A DNA stretch of 7,698 nucleotides, from the NCBI GenBank assembly GCA_035295665.1, contig DATGIQ010000169.1, forward strand, positions 1 to 7,698. Reading direction: 5' to 3'. The translations under genes were made by a program, and so were the position numbers. Below, piece by piece: positions 1 through 6,221 of this stretch; the stretch's first letter is position 1; every line of letters starts with the position of its first letter. The DNA comes from DATGIQ01 sp035295665. Its GTDB lineage: Bacteria; Planctomycetota; Planctomycetia; Gemmatales; Gemmataceae. Below the pieces are notes generated by a model. That model did no database searches. It had not been told where the DNA came from and worked only from the letters and a program-made list of their open reading frames with translations.

Positions 1-2
1 AA

Positions 3-368
3 AAACGATGGGCGTTGGGAGGCGTACTGATCTGCGCCTTGTTGGCCAGCGGCGGGCTGTTTGGCGAGCAGCAGCCGCAACCCTCGAAAGGGAGGGGCAA
101 GCTCCCCCTCTACTGGAACAGGCTCGGCTTATCCGACGAACAAAAGAAGAAAGCCGTTGCCGTCCAGGCGGAATACAACGAGAAGATCGACGCCTTGAAA
201 CGAGACATCAAGAAGCTGGAAGACGAGCAATCGCGGGAGCTTAGAAAGATCCTGACCGATACACAGCGTGAAGAACTCCGGAAAATAGCCGCCAGCAAGA
301 CGCTGAGCGATCCGCCTTCCAAGGACGAACCCAAGCCCAAGGAACAGAAGAAACCAGGCGACAAATAA
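3..368 (+). CDS. Small exported charged coiled-coil protein, Spy/LTxxQ-like (5' end outside window)
   Basis: The reading frame is open from the left edge (first complete codon at 3) to TAA at 366-368, giving 121 visible residues. It starts KRWALGGVLICALLASGG, which reads as the basic and hydrophobic parts of a signal peptide, so the true ATG probably lies just upstream of the window; the TTG at 15 would cut off the basic residues and is unlikely to be the start. The mature part is rich in Lys, Glu, Asp and Gln and is predicted by eye to be helical and coiled coil (about visible residues 45-95). It contains LSDEQ and LTDTQREEL, resembling the paired LTxxQ motifs of the Spy/CpxP periplasmic chaperone group. 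The tail is a Lys/Pro/Glu-rich, probably disordered segment. A periplasmic or membrane-associated role is inferred; the family link rests on short motifs only. An intrinsic terminator follows directly, so it is not co-transcribed with queF. Confidence 0.6.
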   Translation, partial: KRWALGGVLICALLASGGLFGEQQPQPSKGRGKLPLYWNRLGLSDEQKKKAVAVQAEYNEKIDALKRDIKKLEDEQSRELRKILTDTQREELRKIAASKTLSDPPSKDEPKPKEQKKPGDK

Positions 369-369
369 G

Positions 370-402
370 TGCTGCGCCCGCGGCGCCCGTAGCAGATTTT
401 TT
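370..402 (+). terminator. Intrinsic terminator after the small exported protein gene
   Basis: Two bases after the stop codon a GC-rich hairpin can form: an inner stem GCGCC (374-378) with GGCGC (382-386), closed by an outer stem TGCT (370-373) with AGCA (391-394) across a short bulge. It is followed by six T residues at 397-402, as expected for a Rho-independent terminator. Position and T-run make this a good call; the bulge makes it less than ideal. Confidence 0.6.
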
Positions 403-416
403 CCAGGCCCGAAGTC

Positions 417-444
417 GGGGCCGACTCCATCCAGGGTCGGCCCC
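417..444 (+). terminator. Second hairpin between the small gene and queF
   Basis: A perfect 9-bp inverted repeat, GGGGCCGAC (417-425) and GTCGGCCCC (436-444), encloses a 10-nt loop. No proper T-run follows (only CCTTTCCC). It could be a backup terminator for the upstream gene or a structure in the queF leader, since it ends 33 nt before the queF ribosome binding site. No promoter is clear between the hairpin and queF. Confidence 0.45.
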
Positions 445-489
445 TCGCCTTTCCCAGACTTCTTACAAGCCCCATCGGAGGAAGAGGCC

Positions 490-867
490 ATGCCCATCCC
501 GGATGCCCCTGCTGCCGAGCAGCTGGAGACGTTTGCCAATCAGTTCCCCGGCCGTGAGTTCACGATCGAAATCGTCTGTCCCGAATTCACCAGTGTCTGT
601 CCCAAAACCGGTCAGCCGGATTTCGGCACGATCACCTTTTCGTATACGCCGGCCAGCCGCTGCATCGAGCTGAAATCGCTCAAGCTCTATTTGCACCGCT
701 ACCGTAACCAGGGTGTCTTCTACGAGCATCTGGTGAATCGGCTGCTCGATGATTTCGTCGCCGCCTGTCAACCGCTCCGCTGCCGCGTTGTGGGCGCGTT
801 CACGCCGCGCGGGGGAATCACGACGACTGTCACGTGTGTTTATGAAGCCCAGCGGAGCTCATCCTGA
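490..867 (+). CDS. queF: NADPH-dependent 7-cyano-7-deazaguanine reductase (preQ0 reductase), type I QueF
   Basis: QueF reduces the nitrile of preQ0 to the aminomethyl group of preQ1 with two NADPH, in the cytoplasm, as the last step before tRNA-guanine transglycosylase inserts preQ1 for queuosine. The 125-residue protein is the single-domain (type I, B. subtilis-like) form. The catalytic Cys37 lies in TSVCPKTGQPDF, which also holds the proton-donor Asp44. The QueF signature ELKSLKLYL is at 60-68 and FTPRGG at 104-109. Glu79 matches the substrate-binding Glu97 of the B. subtilis enzyme with the same offset of 18 as the catalytic Cys and Asp; the preceding His of that enzyme is Tyr78 here. The ATG at 490 has a GGAGG at 477-481, 8 nt upstream. 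No other queuosine gene is in the window. Two hairpins separate it from the gene before; the permease ATG is 69 nt downstream, so co-transcription is possible but not shown. Confidence 0.95.
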   Translation: MPIPDAPAAEQLETFANQFPGREFTIEIVCPEFTSVCPKTGQPDFGTITFSYTPASRCIELKSLKLYLHRYRNQGVFYEHLVNRLLDDFVAACQPLRCRVVGAFTPRGGITTTVTCVYEAQRSSS

Positions 868-936
868 AGGTGGCCATCGGCGACCCAGCTGGGCGAAGAC
901 CCGGAAGAAGGACCATCGGAATCAGGTCAGAAGTGC

Positions 937-1731
937 ATGTCGGATCCGATTGCCAGTTACCTTTTGCTCGGTTTCTCTGCTTTGGTTGCCGGGGCCATCA
1001 ACGCGATCGCCGGCGGGGGCACCCTGTTCACGTTTTCTGCGCTCCTGACCGTTGTTGATCCCGTCACGGCCAACGCGACCAGCACAGTAGCCCTGGTGCC
1101 GGGCTCTCTGGCCGGCGCCTGGGGATACCGCCAGGAGCTGCACACGACGAGACGCTGGACGACATTGCTGATCGGGCCGTGCGTGGTCGGCGGGGTGATC
1201 GGATCACTGCTCGTGACGGAGCTGGATGAGCAGTATTTCGTGGCGATCGTTCCTTGGCTCCTGCTGACGGCGGCGTTGCTCTTCCTGGTTCAACCCGCCG
1301 TGGCCAGGCTGGCCGGCATCGGGAAAGAGCACAGGGCGATCACGCCCTGGACGCTGACGGGCATCGTCGGGTTCCAGTTTATCGTGGCCGTCTATGGTGG
1401 CTACTTTGGGGCGGGGATTGGGATTCTGATGTTGAGTGCCCTGGGCCTGATGGGATTCGCAAACATACACCAGATGAATGCGTTGAAAACCATCCTGGCC
1501 GCCTGCATCAACGGCGTCTCGGTAGTGGTGTTTGTGGCTGAACAGAAAGTGGAATGGCGATATGCCCTGAGCATGGCTATCACGGCGATTGTCGGTGGCT
1601 ACCTGGGAGCCCGGATCGCCCGGCGACTCGATAGCAACGTGGTCCGCTGGGTGGTGGTCCTGATCGGCCTCGGCCTGGCCGCACATTTCTTCTATCAGCA
1701 ATGGCGGTCCGCGCATACATCCGGATCATGA
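937..1731 (+). CDS. TSUP (TauE/SafE/YfcA-type) membrane permease
   Basis: This 264-residue, strongly hydrophobic protein has the length and twofold layout of the TSUP family (DUF81), whose members move sulfite, sulfoacetate or other organosulfur anions, and often unknown substrates, across the cytoplasmic membrane. The first half opens with AGAINAIAGGGTLFTFSALL (18-37), the family's Gly-rich first-helix motif, followed by NATSTVALVPGSLAG (46-60). The second half repeats the pattern as YGGYFGAGIGILMLSALG (153-170) and a Met-Asn-Ala-Leu-Lys segment (180-184). Further hydrophobic spans lie near 75-93, 99-120, 185-202, 207-226 and 236-254, giving about eight helices. The ATG at 937 is chosen because the first helix follows at once; its ribosome binding site is weak. 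The gene ends in an intrinsic terminator. The substrate cannot be told: no sulfur-metabolism gene is near. Confidence 0.88.
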   Translation: MSDPIASYLLLGFSALVAGAINAIAGGGTLFTFSALLTVVDPVTANATSTVALVPGSLAGAWGYRQELHTTRRWTTLLIGPCVVGGVIGSLLVTELDEQYFVAIVPWLLLTAALLFLVQPAVARLAGIGKEHRAITPWTLTGIVGFQFIVAVYGGYFGAGIGILMLSALGLMGFANIHQMNALKTILAACINGVSVVVFVAEQKVEWRYALSMAITAIVGGYLGARIARRLDSNVVRWVVVLIGLGLAAHFFYQQWRSAHTSGS

Positions 1732-1756
1732 AGCCGGGCACTCGTCCTCTTCGCGC

Positions 1757-1777
1757 CCGCCAACGCTTGGCGGTTTT
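1757..1777 (+). terminator. Intrinsic terminator after the TSUP permease gene
   Basis: CCGCCAA (1757-1763) and TTGGCGG (1767-1773) form a perfect 7-bp stem with a 3-nt loop, followed at once by TTTT (1774-1777). It lies 25 bp after the permease stop codon and separates that gene from the SPFH gene. Confidence 0.75.
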
Positions 1778-1945
1778 CAAGCCTGATCACATGCACACTT
1801 CTTGAGAGTGTGGCGGTACAATTGCAGCCGGTAGAGAGCGAATTCTTCTGTAGGAGAAGTCCTTGGCGTTTTGTGCGAGCTATACTCCTTGGTGTCTCGC
1901 GATTATTCGTACCAGGGCTCGACAACGCAGCATGCCTTCTTTTTC

Positions 1946-1950
1946 GAGGA
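1946..1950 (+). promoter_or_regulatory. Ribosome binding site that sets the SPFH start
   Basis: GAGGA at 1946-1950 lies 7 nt before ATG 1958. This supports ATG 1958 over the longer open frame that could begin at TTG 1871: the extra 29 residues look unlike an N-terminus, lack a ribosome binding site, and precede the natural amphipathic and membrane-anchor start. Confidence 0.7.
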
Positions 1951-1957
1951 ATTCGCT

Positions 1958-4189
1958 ATGGGGCTCTTCAGTTTCGGCACGCTACTTGCTGATGCACAAA
2001 ACCTCCCAGATCCCGACTGGATCAGTTGGGCATTAATCGGCTTGTTCATTGTCGTGCTGGGGATCGCGTTTACCTGCGTCCGATTCATACCGAATAATCG
2101 AGTCGGGATTGTCGAAAAACTGTGGGGCCCTAAATCGTTGGCGGAAGGGCATTTGATTGCTCTGGAAGGCGAAGCGGGATACCAGGCCGATTTGCTGCGT
2201 GGTGGTCTCCATTTCGGCTTCTGGCGCTGGCAATATCGGATCCACCAAGTTCCCCTGGTCACGATTCCCCAGGGGAAGATCGGCTACATCTATGCCCGAG
2301 ACGGCGAACCGCTGCTCCCCAGTCAAACCCTGGGCCGCGTGGTGGCGTCGAACAATTTCCAAGATGCGCGCGCGTTTCTGGGCGGCGCGCGCGAGGATTT
2401 CACGAGTGGGGGGCAGCGCGGCCGGCAGCGGGCCATCCTGCGGGAAGGCGTGTATGCGGTCAACCTGGCCCTGTTTACGATCATCACGGAGGATGTCGTT
2501 TACCGCCTCAACTTTGGCGGACAGAAAGAGCTGGAAACCGTCATGACCTGGCAGAAGGAACTGGGCCAAGTCGACGGCTTCAGCCCCGTGGTCATCGGTG
2601 CCCCCGTCCAGATGCGCGACCCGGTCAACCCCGACCAGCAACTGACGGTCGATAGCATCGGCATCGTCACCGTGCACGATGGGCCATCGCTGTCGCCAGG
2701 CGAGATCATCGCCCCCGGCGTCGGCAAGAACCCGTCAGAGCCGAATTACCACAACAATTATCAAGATGCCGAGGCGTTTCTCGCCGCCGGTGGCCGCCGG
2801 GGCCGGCAGTATGTGGCACTCACGGACGGCACTTACTTCATCAACCGCTGGTTCGCCACCGTAGAGTTGATCCCCAAAACGGTCGTGCCGATCGGTTATG
2901 TCGGGGTCATTGTCAGCTACTATGGCCGATTTGGCCGCGACGTTTCCGGGGACACCTTCCGCCATGGCGAGCGCGTAACCGAGGGCGAGCGCGGTGTCTG
3001 GGAGCGGCCCCTTGGCCCCGGCAAATATCCGTTCAACACCTATGCAGGCAATTTGATCCTGGTGCCGACGACCAATTTCGTGCTCCACTGGATCACCGGC
3101 CGGTCCGAAGCGCACCGCTACGACGAAAGTCTGCGCTCGATCGACTTGGTGACCAAGGATGCCTATGAGCCGCTTCTGCCTCTGTCGGTGGTCGTCCACA
3201 TCGATTACCAGAAGGCACCCAGTGTCATCCAGCGTTTCGGCGACATCAAGAAGCTCATCACGCAGACCCTCGATCCGATGTTGAGTGCGTACTTTCGGGA
3301 CGTGGCCCACAAAAAGACGATGCTCCAGCTCCTCCAGGAGCGCGACAACATCCAGAGCGAAGCCCGCGAGGAGCTGCGGCGGAAGTTCCGTGAGTTCGAT
3401 ATCGAATGCGTCGATGTGCTGATCGGCAAGCCCGACACGGCCGAAGCCGGCGGCAAGATCGAGACATTGCTGGAGCAACTCCGGCAGCGGCAGTTGTCGA
3501 TTGAGCAGATCGAGACGTATGAACGGCAACGGGCGGCGTCGGAAAAACTGCAAGTCCTCAACGAGGCCAAGGCCCGCGCGGACATGCAAACCGAATTGAC
3601 CCAGTCGCGCGTCCATGTCCAGATCGCGGAGAACGAAGGCGACGCCGACTTGGCACGGGCCCGTAAACAAGCCGAGCAGATGGTGGTCACGGCCCAGGCG
3701 GAGAGCCAGCAGCGTGTCCTGGCCGGCCGCGGTGAAGGATCGCGCGTGATGCAAGTCGGTCTGGCGGAGGCTTCGGTGCTGTTGCGCAAGATCGGCTCGT
3801 TCGGCGATCCGCGTTTGTACGCCCTGTCGCTGGTAGCCGAGCACCTCGCCAACAGCAGTCAGCCGCTGGTCCCGGAACGGTTGTTCATGGCAAGCAGCAA
3901 CGGCGAAAATGGCCACACTTCCAGCCACAGCCAGGGATTGCTCGGGATGCTCATCGATCTCTTGGTGGCCGAAAAATCTGGTTTCGAGCTAAGCGACGCC
4001 AGCGGCACGGCCAGCCTGCACGAGTATGCCGAGCGGATGACGCGGGAAGTCATGCAGTCGATGGAGCAAGCCGCCATGGAAGCGAAGCCCATGGTTCCGT
4101 CCACGCCCCCCGCATCGGTTGCGCTGGCGTCGGCATCCGACCAACCGGCCGACGAAGATCCAGTGTTCACGGTGACAACGCAAGAATAA
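1958..4189 (+). CDS. Large membrane-anchored SPFH/band 7 (flotillin-like) protein with repeated N-terminal modules
   Basis: The 743-residue protein starts with a short segment and one membrane span (about 24-42, ALIGLFIVVLGIAFTC), after which IPNNRVGIVEKLWG opens a long beta-rich region. Four similar modules follow, each with G-x-(Q/W)-x4-L-x2-G-x-(Y/H): Gly74/Gly83, Gly155/Gly164, Gly282/Gly291 and Gly346/Gly355. Modules two and three also share an NN(F/Y)QDAxAFL block (132-141 and 266-275). The main SPFH domain covers about 310-490 (VVVHIDYQKAP, then FGDIKKLITQTLDPMLSAYF and ERDNIQSEAREELRRKF). A long charged coiled coil, flotillin style, runs from about 500 to 600, then FGDPRLYALSLVAEHL, LVPERLF and a polar tail of about 100 residues. 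Such proteins oligomerise on membranes and organise microdomains or partner enzymes; the specific role here is unknown. Terminators and spacing suggest a single-gene unit. No NfeD-type partner gene is adjacent. Confidence 0.85.
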   Translation: MGLFSFGTLLADAQNLPDPDWISWALIGLFIVVLGIAFTCVRFIPNNRVGIVEKLWGPKSLAEGHLIALEGEAGYQADLLRGGLHFGFWRWQYRIHQVPLVTIPQGKIGYIYARDGEPLLPSQTLGRVVASNNFQDARAFLGGAREDFTSGGQRGRQRAILREGVYAVNLALFTIITEDVVYRLNFGGQKELETVMTWQKELGQVDGFSPVVIGAPVQMRDPVNPDQQLTVDSIGIVTVHDGPSLSPGEIIAPGVGKNPSEPNYHNNYQDAEAFLAAGGRRGRQYVALTDGTYFINRWFATVELIPKTVVPIGYVGVIVSYYGRFGRDVSGDTFRHGERVTEGERGVWERPLGPGKYPFNTYAGNLILVPTTNFVLHWITGRSEAHRYDESLRSIDLVTKDAYEPLLPLSVVVHIDYQKAPSVIQRFGDIKKLITQTLDPMLSAYFRDVAHKKTMLQLLQERDNIQSEAREELRRKFREFDIECVDVLIGKPDTAEAGGKIETLLEQLRQRQLSIEQIETYERQRAASEKLQVLNEAKARADMQTELTQSRVHVQIAENEGDADLARARKQAEQMVVTAQAESQQRVLAGRGEGSRVMQVGLAEASVLLRKIGSFGDPRLYALSLVAEHLANSSQPLVPERLFMASSNGENGHTSSHSQGLLGMLIDLLVAEKSGFELSDASGTASLHEYAERMTREVMQSMEQAAMEAKPMVPSTPPASVALASASDQPADEDPVFTVTTQE

Positions 4190-4234
4190 TTGGCGGGTAA
4201 TCCGAATCCCGTGTGCACTTCCAAGACTTGACGC

Positions 4235-4280
4235 TTCGCGCGGGTTTGCAGAACCACACGGTTCTGCAAACCCGCGCGAA
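4235..4280. repeat. Perfect 21-bp inverted repeat between convergent genes; possible bidirectional terminator
   Basis: The left arm (4235-4255, beginning TTCGCGCGGGTTT) is the exact reverse complement of the right arm (4260-4280), with loop ACAC at 4256-4259. It lies 45 bp after the SPFH stop and 22 bp beyond the stop of the opposite-strand glycosyltransferase remnant, the usual place of a bidirectional terminator. Neither side has a T-run (plus strand continues ATAGAAAACCC). A dispersed palindromic repeat is an alternative. The perfection over 21 bp indicates either recent origin or strong selection. Confidence 0.8.
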
Positions 4281-4302
4281 ATAGAAAACCCATTCGCCGC
4301 CC

Positions 4303-4701
4303 TTATCTGCGGCCATCGTAAAAGATGGCCAATCCTTTTTGATCGCGGAGTGTGGATCGCGTTAAAAATAATGCGCGTGCCAAAAACCCTGCGATTTCAC
4401 GCCGGCTGTAGAGATAAAACTTGCGTCCCGAACTAACGTGCCGGGGGGAGTGCAGGATGGCAAAGCGAATCCCTTTCGATCTGCCCCAACGTCGCAAAGC
4501 GAGGCTGAGCTGCACCTCTTCGGCTGCGTACAATTGCGTGCTGAAGCCGCCGATCTGTCGAAACGCGTCCGCCCGGCAGAAAAGGAATGAGCCCGGCGCG
4601 CAGAGTAGAACCCTCATCAGCAGGTTGCTCAATTCGACTATGAATTGCCCAAGCAAAGGCGCCCGATCAAGCCCGATGGCACGTGTGCGTTCACGGATAC
4701 A
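4303..4701 (-). pseudogene. C-terminal remnant of a family 2 glycosyltransferase
   Basis: The minus-strand frame ending at TAA 4303-4305 encodes PGSFLFCRADAFRQIGGF, then LYAAEEVQLSLALRRWGR and SSGRKFYLYSRREI, ending FYDGRR. This is the acceptor-side half of GT-A fold family 2 glycosyltransferases: the GGF loop, the acidic pair of the catalytic-base region (AAEE), and the family's common C-terminus. Such enzymes transfer sugars from nucleotide donors to polysaccharides or lipids. The TTG at 4656 would give 117 residues, but the frame stays open upstream and homology-like sequence seems to reach about 4690-4701. The N-terminal Rossmann half with the nucleotide-sugar DxD motif is absent: upstream lies the IS66 element, and I find no N-terminal half on its far side. 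The remnant shares its reading frame with the transposase stop at 4723-4725. Almost certainly non-functional. Confidence 0.72.
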
Positions 4702-4717
4702 GTCTGATAACGATATG
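4702..4717 (+). repeat. Candidate left terminal inverted repeat of the IS66 element
   Basis: GTCTGATAACGATATG sits just outside the transposase stop (4723) and matches the reverse complement of 6091-6106 at 11 of 16 positions, including GTC, GA and AACG. It would mark the junction with the glycosyltransferase remnant. Weak; a random match is possible. Confidence 0.35.
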
Positions 4718-4722
4718 TCTAC

Positions 4723-5927
4723 TCAGGAAGTCGTGTATGGCAGCAGAGATAGGGGTGGGCTACCGGTGAGCACTGCTTGCGAGCAGGCGGTCAAGACCTT
4801 TAATACTCTCTTCCCTTGCTGGCGACAGGTAGCCAAGATGCTCAGGATGTTGGCTACGAAACGATCACCGGTCAGACTATCACTGCCGTAACTTGTCTTC
4901 CGCCACTGGGCGGGATGTCGTTGCAATTTTTCCGCCGCATTATTCGTTGGCTCGATCCCCTCAACGCGTGCAAAGGTCCACAGGGCCGGCTCCAGCGCCA
5001 GCAGGTCGCAACAGGTCGCTTCCGTCTTGGGGCAGCCGCACCTACTGTCCGCCTCAAGCGTCTGATGCACGTCGGGACGGTACCAATGCTCGATGCGATA
5101 ACGCAACGTCTTCCACTGCAGGGTTCCATCTCGCACGCGATGCCAAGTGTCGAACATCAGGTCTGATAAGAACAGCAAATCCTCACCGATCTTCGTCCCC
5201 GCATTGCTACGGTTAATCATGTCCTGAAAGTCTCGACGCAGATACGCCCAGCACAACTGGCGCCGTTCCACCGGCCAGAACAGGTAACCCGTGTACCGGT
5301 CCGTGGTCAAGATCGTGCCCGCCTCGATATCGACCAAGTCCTGAGCCACGGTACCGGCGCGCGAGGGATCAACGTGAAAAACGGTCACTTGGGCTGTCAC
5401 CACTCCTGGCTGAGCTCGGCGGCCTTGCGTTTGCTCAGGCGGTAGTTTCCGGTCAACAGCCCCACGGTGCCTTGCAAACGCGGACCTTGACAATCGGACG
5501 GCACGCCGTCGGGCAAGCGCGCGCGAGTTCGGTGCCCGCAACGAGGGCACTGTAGGCGATGCAGTTGGTATTCAGTGACGTCGCGGCGAATCGGTGGCAG
5601 TTCTAATACTTGGTGCCGATGCGGCCGAGGGTCGTCGCCGTGCAGGGCGTGGCCGCAGCAGGCACAGGCGCTCGGCTTGCAAAGGATGATCTGAGCGGGC
5701 GGCAACAAGGGACGTTGCTGTTTGGGATGGCCTGGTTGCCCGCCACGTGCCCTACCCGAAGGCGGTTCGGGTGGTCGGCGCTTGACGGTGGGACCATCAG
5801 TGGACGGCCGCCGGGAAGAATTCGTGGAGTTCTGGTCCAGACGCTGTTCGAGTTCCGCAACACGCCGCTGGAGCGTCGCGATCTGCTCTTCGTAGTGCTG
5901 CATCACCAGGCGGATGGTCGCTTGCAT
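4723..5927 (-). pseudogene. tnpC: IS66-family transposase (TnpC), disrupted by an internal deletion and frameshift
   Basis: The gene reads from ATG at 5927 to TGA at 4723-4725 in two frames. The first frame (5927-5397, 176 residues) has a coiled coil (13-31, IATLQRRVAELEQRL), NSTNSSRRPSTDGP (33-46), GGQPGH (62-67) and a zinc-finger region with Cys88/Cys91 and Cys127/Cys130, ending at LSQEW. The second frame takes over at about 5403 with VVTAQVTVFHVDPSRAG and continues to the end. It holds the second catalytic Asp (TTDRYTGY, codon 5299-5301), RRQLCWAYLRRDF and the catalytic Glu in EPTNNAAE (codon 4930-4932). In intact relatives a block of roughly 50-60 residues with LDETGW, carrying the first catalytic Asp, lies between LSQEW and the VTAQVTVF strand. 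It is missing, and the joint is out of frame. The protein cannot be an active DDE transposase. Confidence 0.85.
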
Positions 5928-5987
5928 GGCAGGGGAGGCCTGCTACCACAACTAATCCGGAATCAGTGGCGACGGACTCATGGTGTT

Positions 5988-6016
5988 GGATTAGGCAGCG
6001 GATCATCTGCTGTCAA
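5988..6016 (-). promoter_or_regulatory. Possible transposase promoter
   Basis: On the minus strand a perfect -35 box TTGACA (6016-6011) is followed after 17 nt by TAATCC (5993-5988), a poor -10 box. It would start transcription about 50 nt before the transposase ATG. A 7-bp inverted repeat, CTAATCC at 5952-5958 and GGATTAG at 5988-5994, overlaps the -10 box and could form a leader structure. Weak call resting on the -35 box. Confidence 0.3.
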
Positions 6017-6090
6017 CTGCGATACAGGAACAGATACGGTGGCGTGCGACAGTAAAGACGGGCGCGGACCGACACTCTATGTACTTACGA

Positions 6091-6106
6091 CCGAACGTTG
6101 TCTGAC
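6091..6106 (-). repeat. Candidate right terminal inverted repeat of the IS66 element
   Basis: Read on the minus strand this is GTCAGACAACGTTCGG, partner of 4702-4717. It lies about 165 bp upstream of the transposase start, a believable leader length. Confidence 0.35.
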
Positions 6107-6185
6107 CGGGCCGGCATCCCTACATCAGCTGCATGCGTGTGCCGGCGGCAGGCGTTCATCCCCCGTTCGGCAGGGAAGCGATTGG

Positions 6186-6206
6186 GGGCACCCTGTAAAG
6201 GGTCCC
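6186..6206 (+). other. Small hairpin in the kinase leader
   Basis: GGG (6186-6188) and ACCCT (6190-6194) pair with AGGGT (6199-6203) and CCC (6204-6206) around a GTAA loop, with one bulged C. It lies just upstream of the kinase ribosome binding site (GAGG, 6210-6213). It may be a leader structure; chance is possible in GC-rich DNA. Confidence 0.35.
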
Positions 6207-6221
6207 TTTGAGGTCCCGATC

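Larger units (their letters stand above)
4702..6106 (-). mobile_element. Degenerate IS66-family insertion sequence (single-gene, ISBst12-like organisation)
   Basis: The element is recognised by its transposase (4723-5927, minus strand), which is of the IS66 TnpC type. No tnpA or tnpB is present, as in the single-gene ISBst12-like branch. The ends are estimated: GTCTGATAACGATATG at 4702-4717 is 11/16 identical to the inverted sequence at 6091-6106. This gives about 1.4 kb, which with the missing transposase block would approach a plausible full length of about 1.6 kb. I see no 8-bp target duplication: the flanks are CGGATACA and CGGGCCGG. So either the ends are wrong or one flank has been deleted, consistent with the loss of the glycosyltransferase 5' half. 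Confidence 0.6.

Noticed and set aside
8..244. ATG at position 8 as start of a 78-codon protein
   Set aside because: The Arg-rich translation has no features, while the overlapping frame has a signal peptide and coiled coil.
369..489. preQ1 riboswitch upstream of queF
   Set aside because: The leader has hairpins, but I could not recognise the small preQ1 aptamer with its A-rich tail.
1794..1812. Hairpin CACACT/AGTGTG before the SPFH gene
   Set aside because: Six base pairs with a 7-nt loop, no T-run and no other context; not distinguishable from chance.
1863..1886. Promoter upstream of the SPFH gene (TTGGCG and TATACT)
   Set aside because: TATACT at 1881-1886 is a good -10 box, but the only -35-like box is 12 nt away, too close for a sigma-70 promoter. 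It may still be a -10 box with a poor -35.
1871..1957. N-terminal extension of the SPFH protein from TTG 1871
   Set aside because: ATG 1958 has a well-placed GAGGA and leads directly to the membrane anchor; the extension lacks both.
2735..3928. Minus-strand open frame of 397 codons opposite the SPFH gene
   Set aside because: It mirrors the SPFH coding sequence and has no recognisable domain or ribosome binding site.
4421..4891. Plus-strand open frame of 156 codons across the glycosyltransferase/IS junction
   Set aside because: It spans two unrelated sequences on the opposite strand and shows no domain; a shadow.
5404..5550. Upstream part of the second transposase frame as a separate start (ATG 5550)
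   Set aside because: Homology to IS66 in that frame begins only at about 5403; upstream of it the first frame carries the real transposase sequence.
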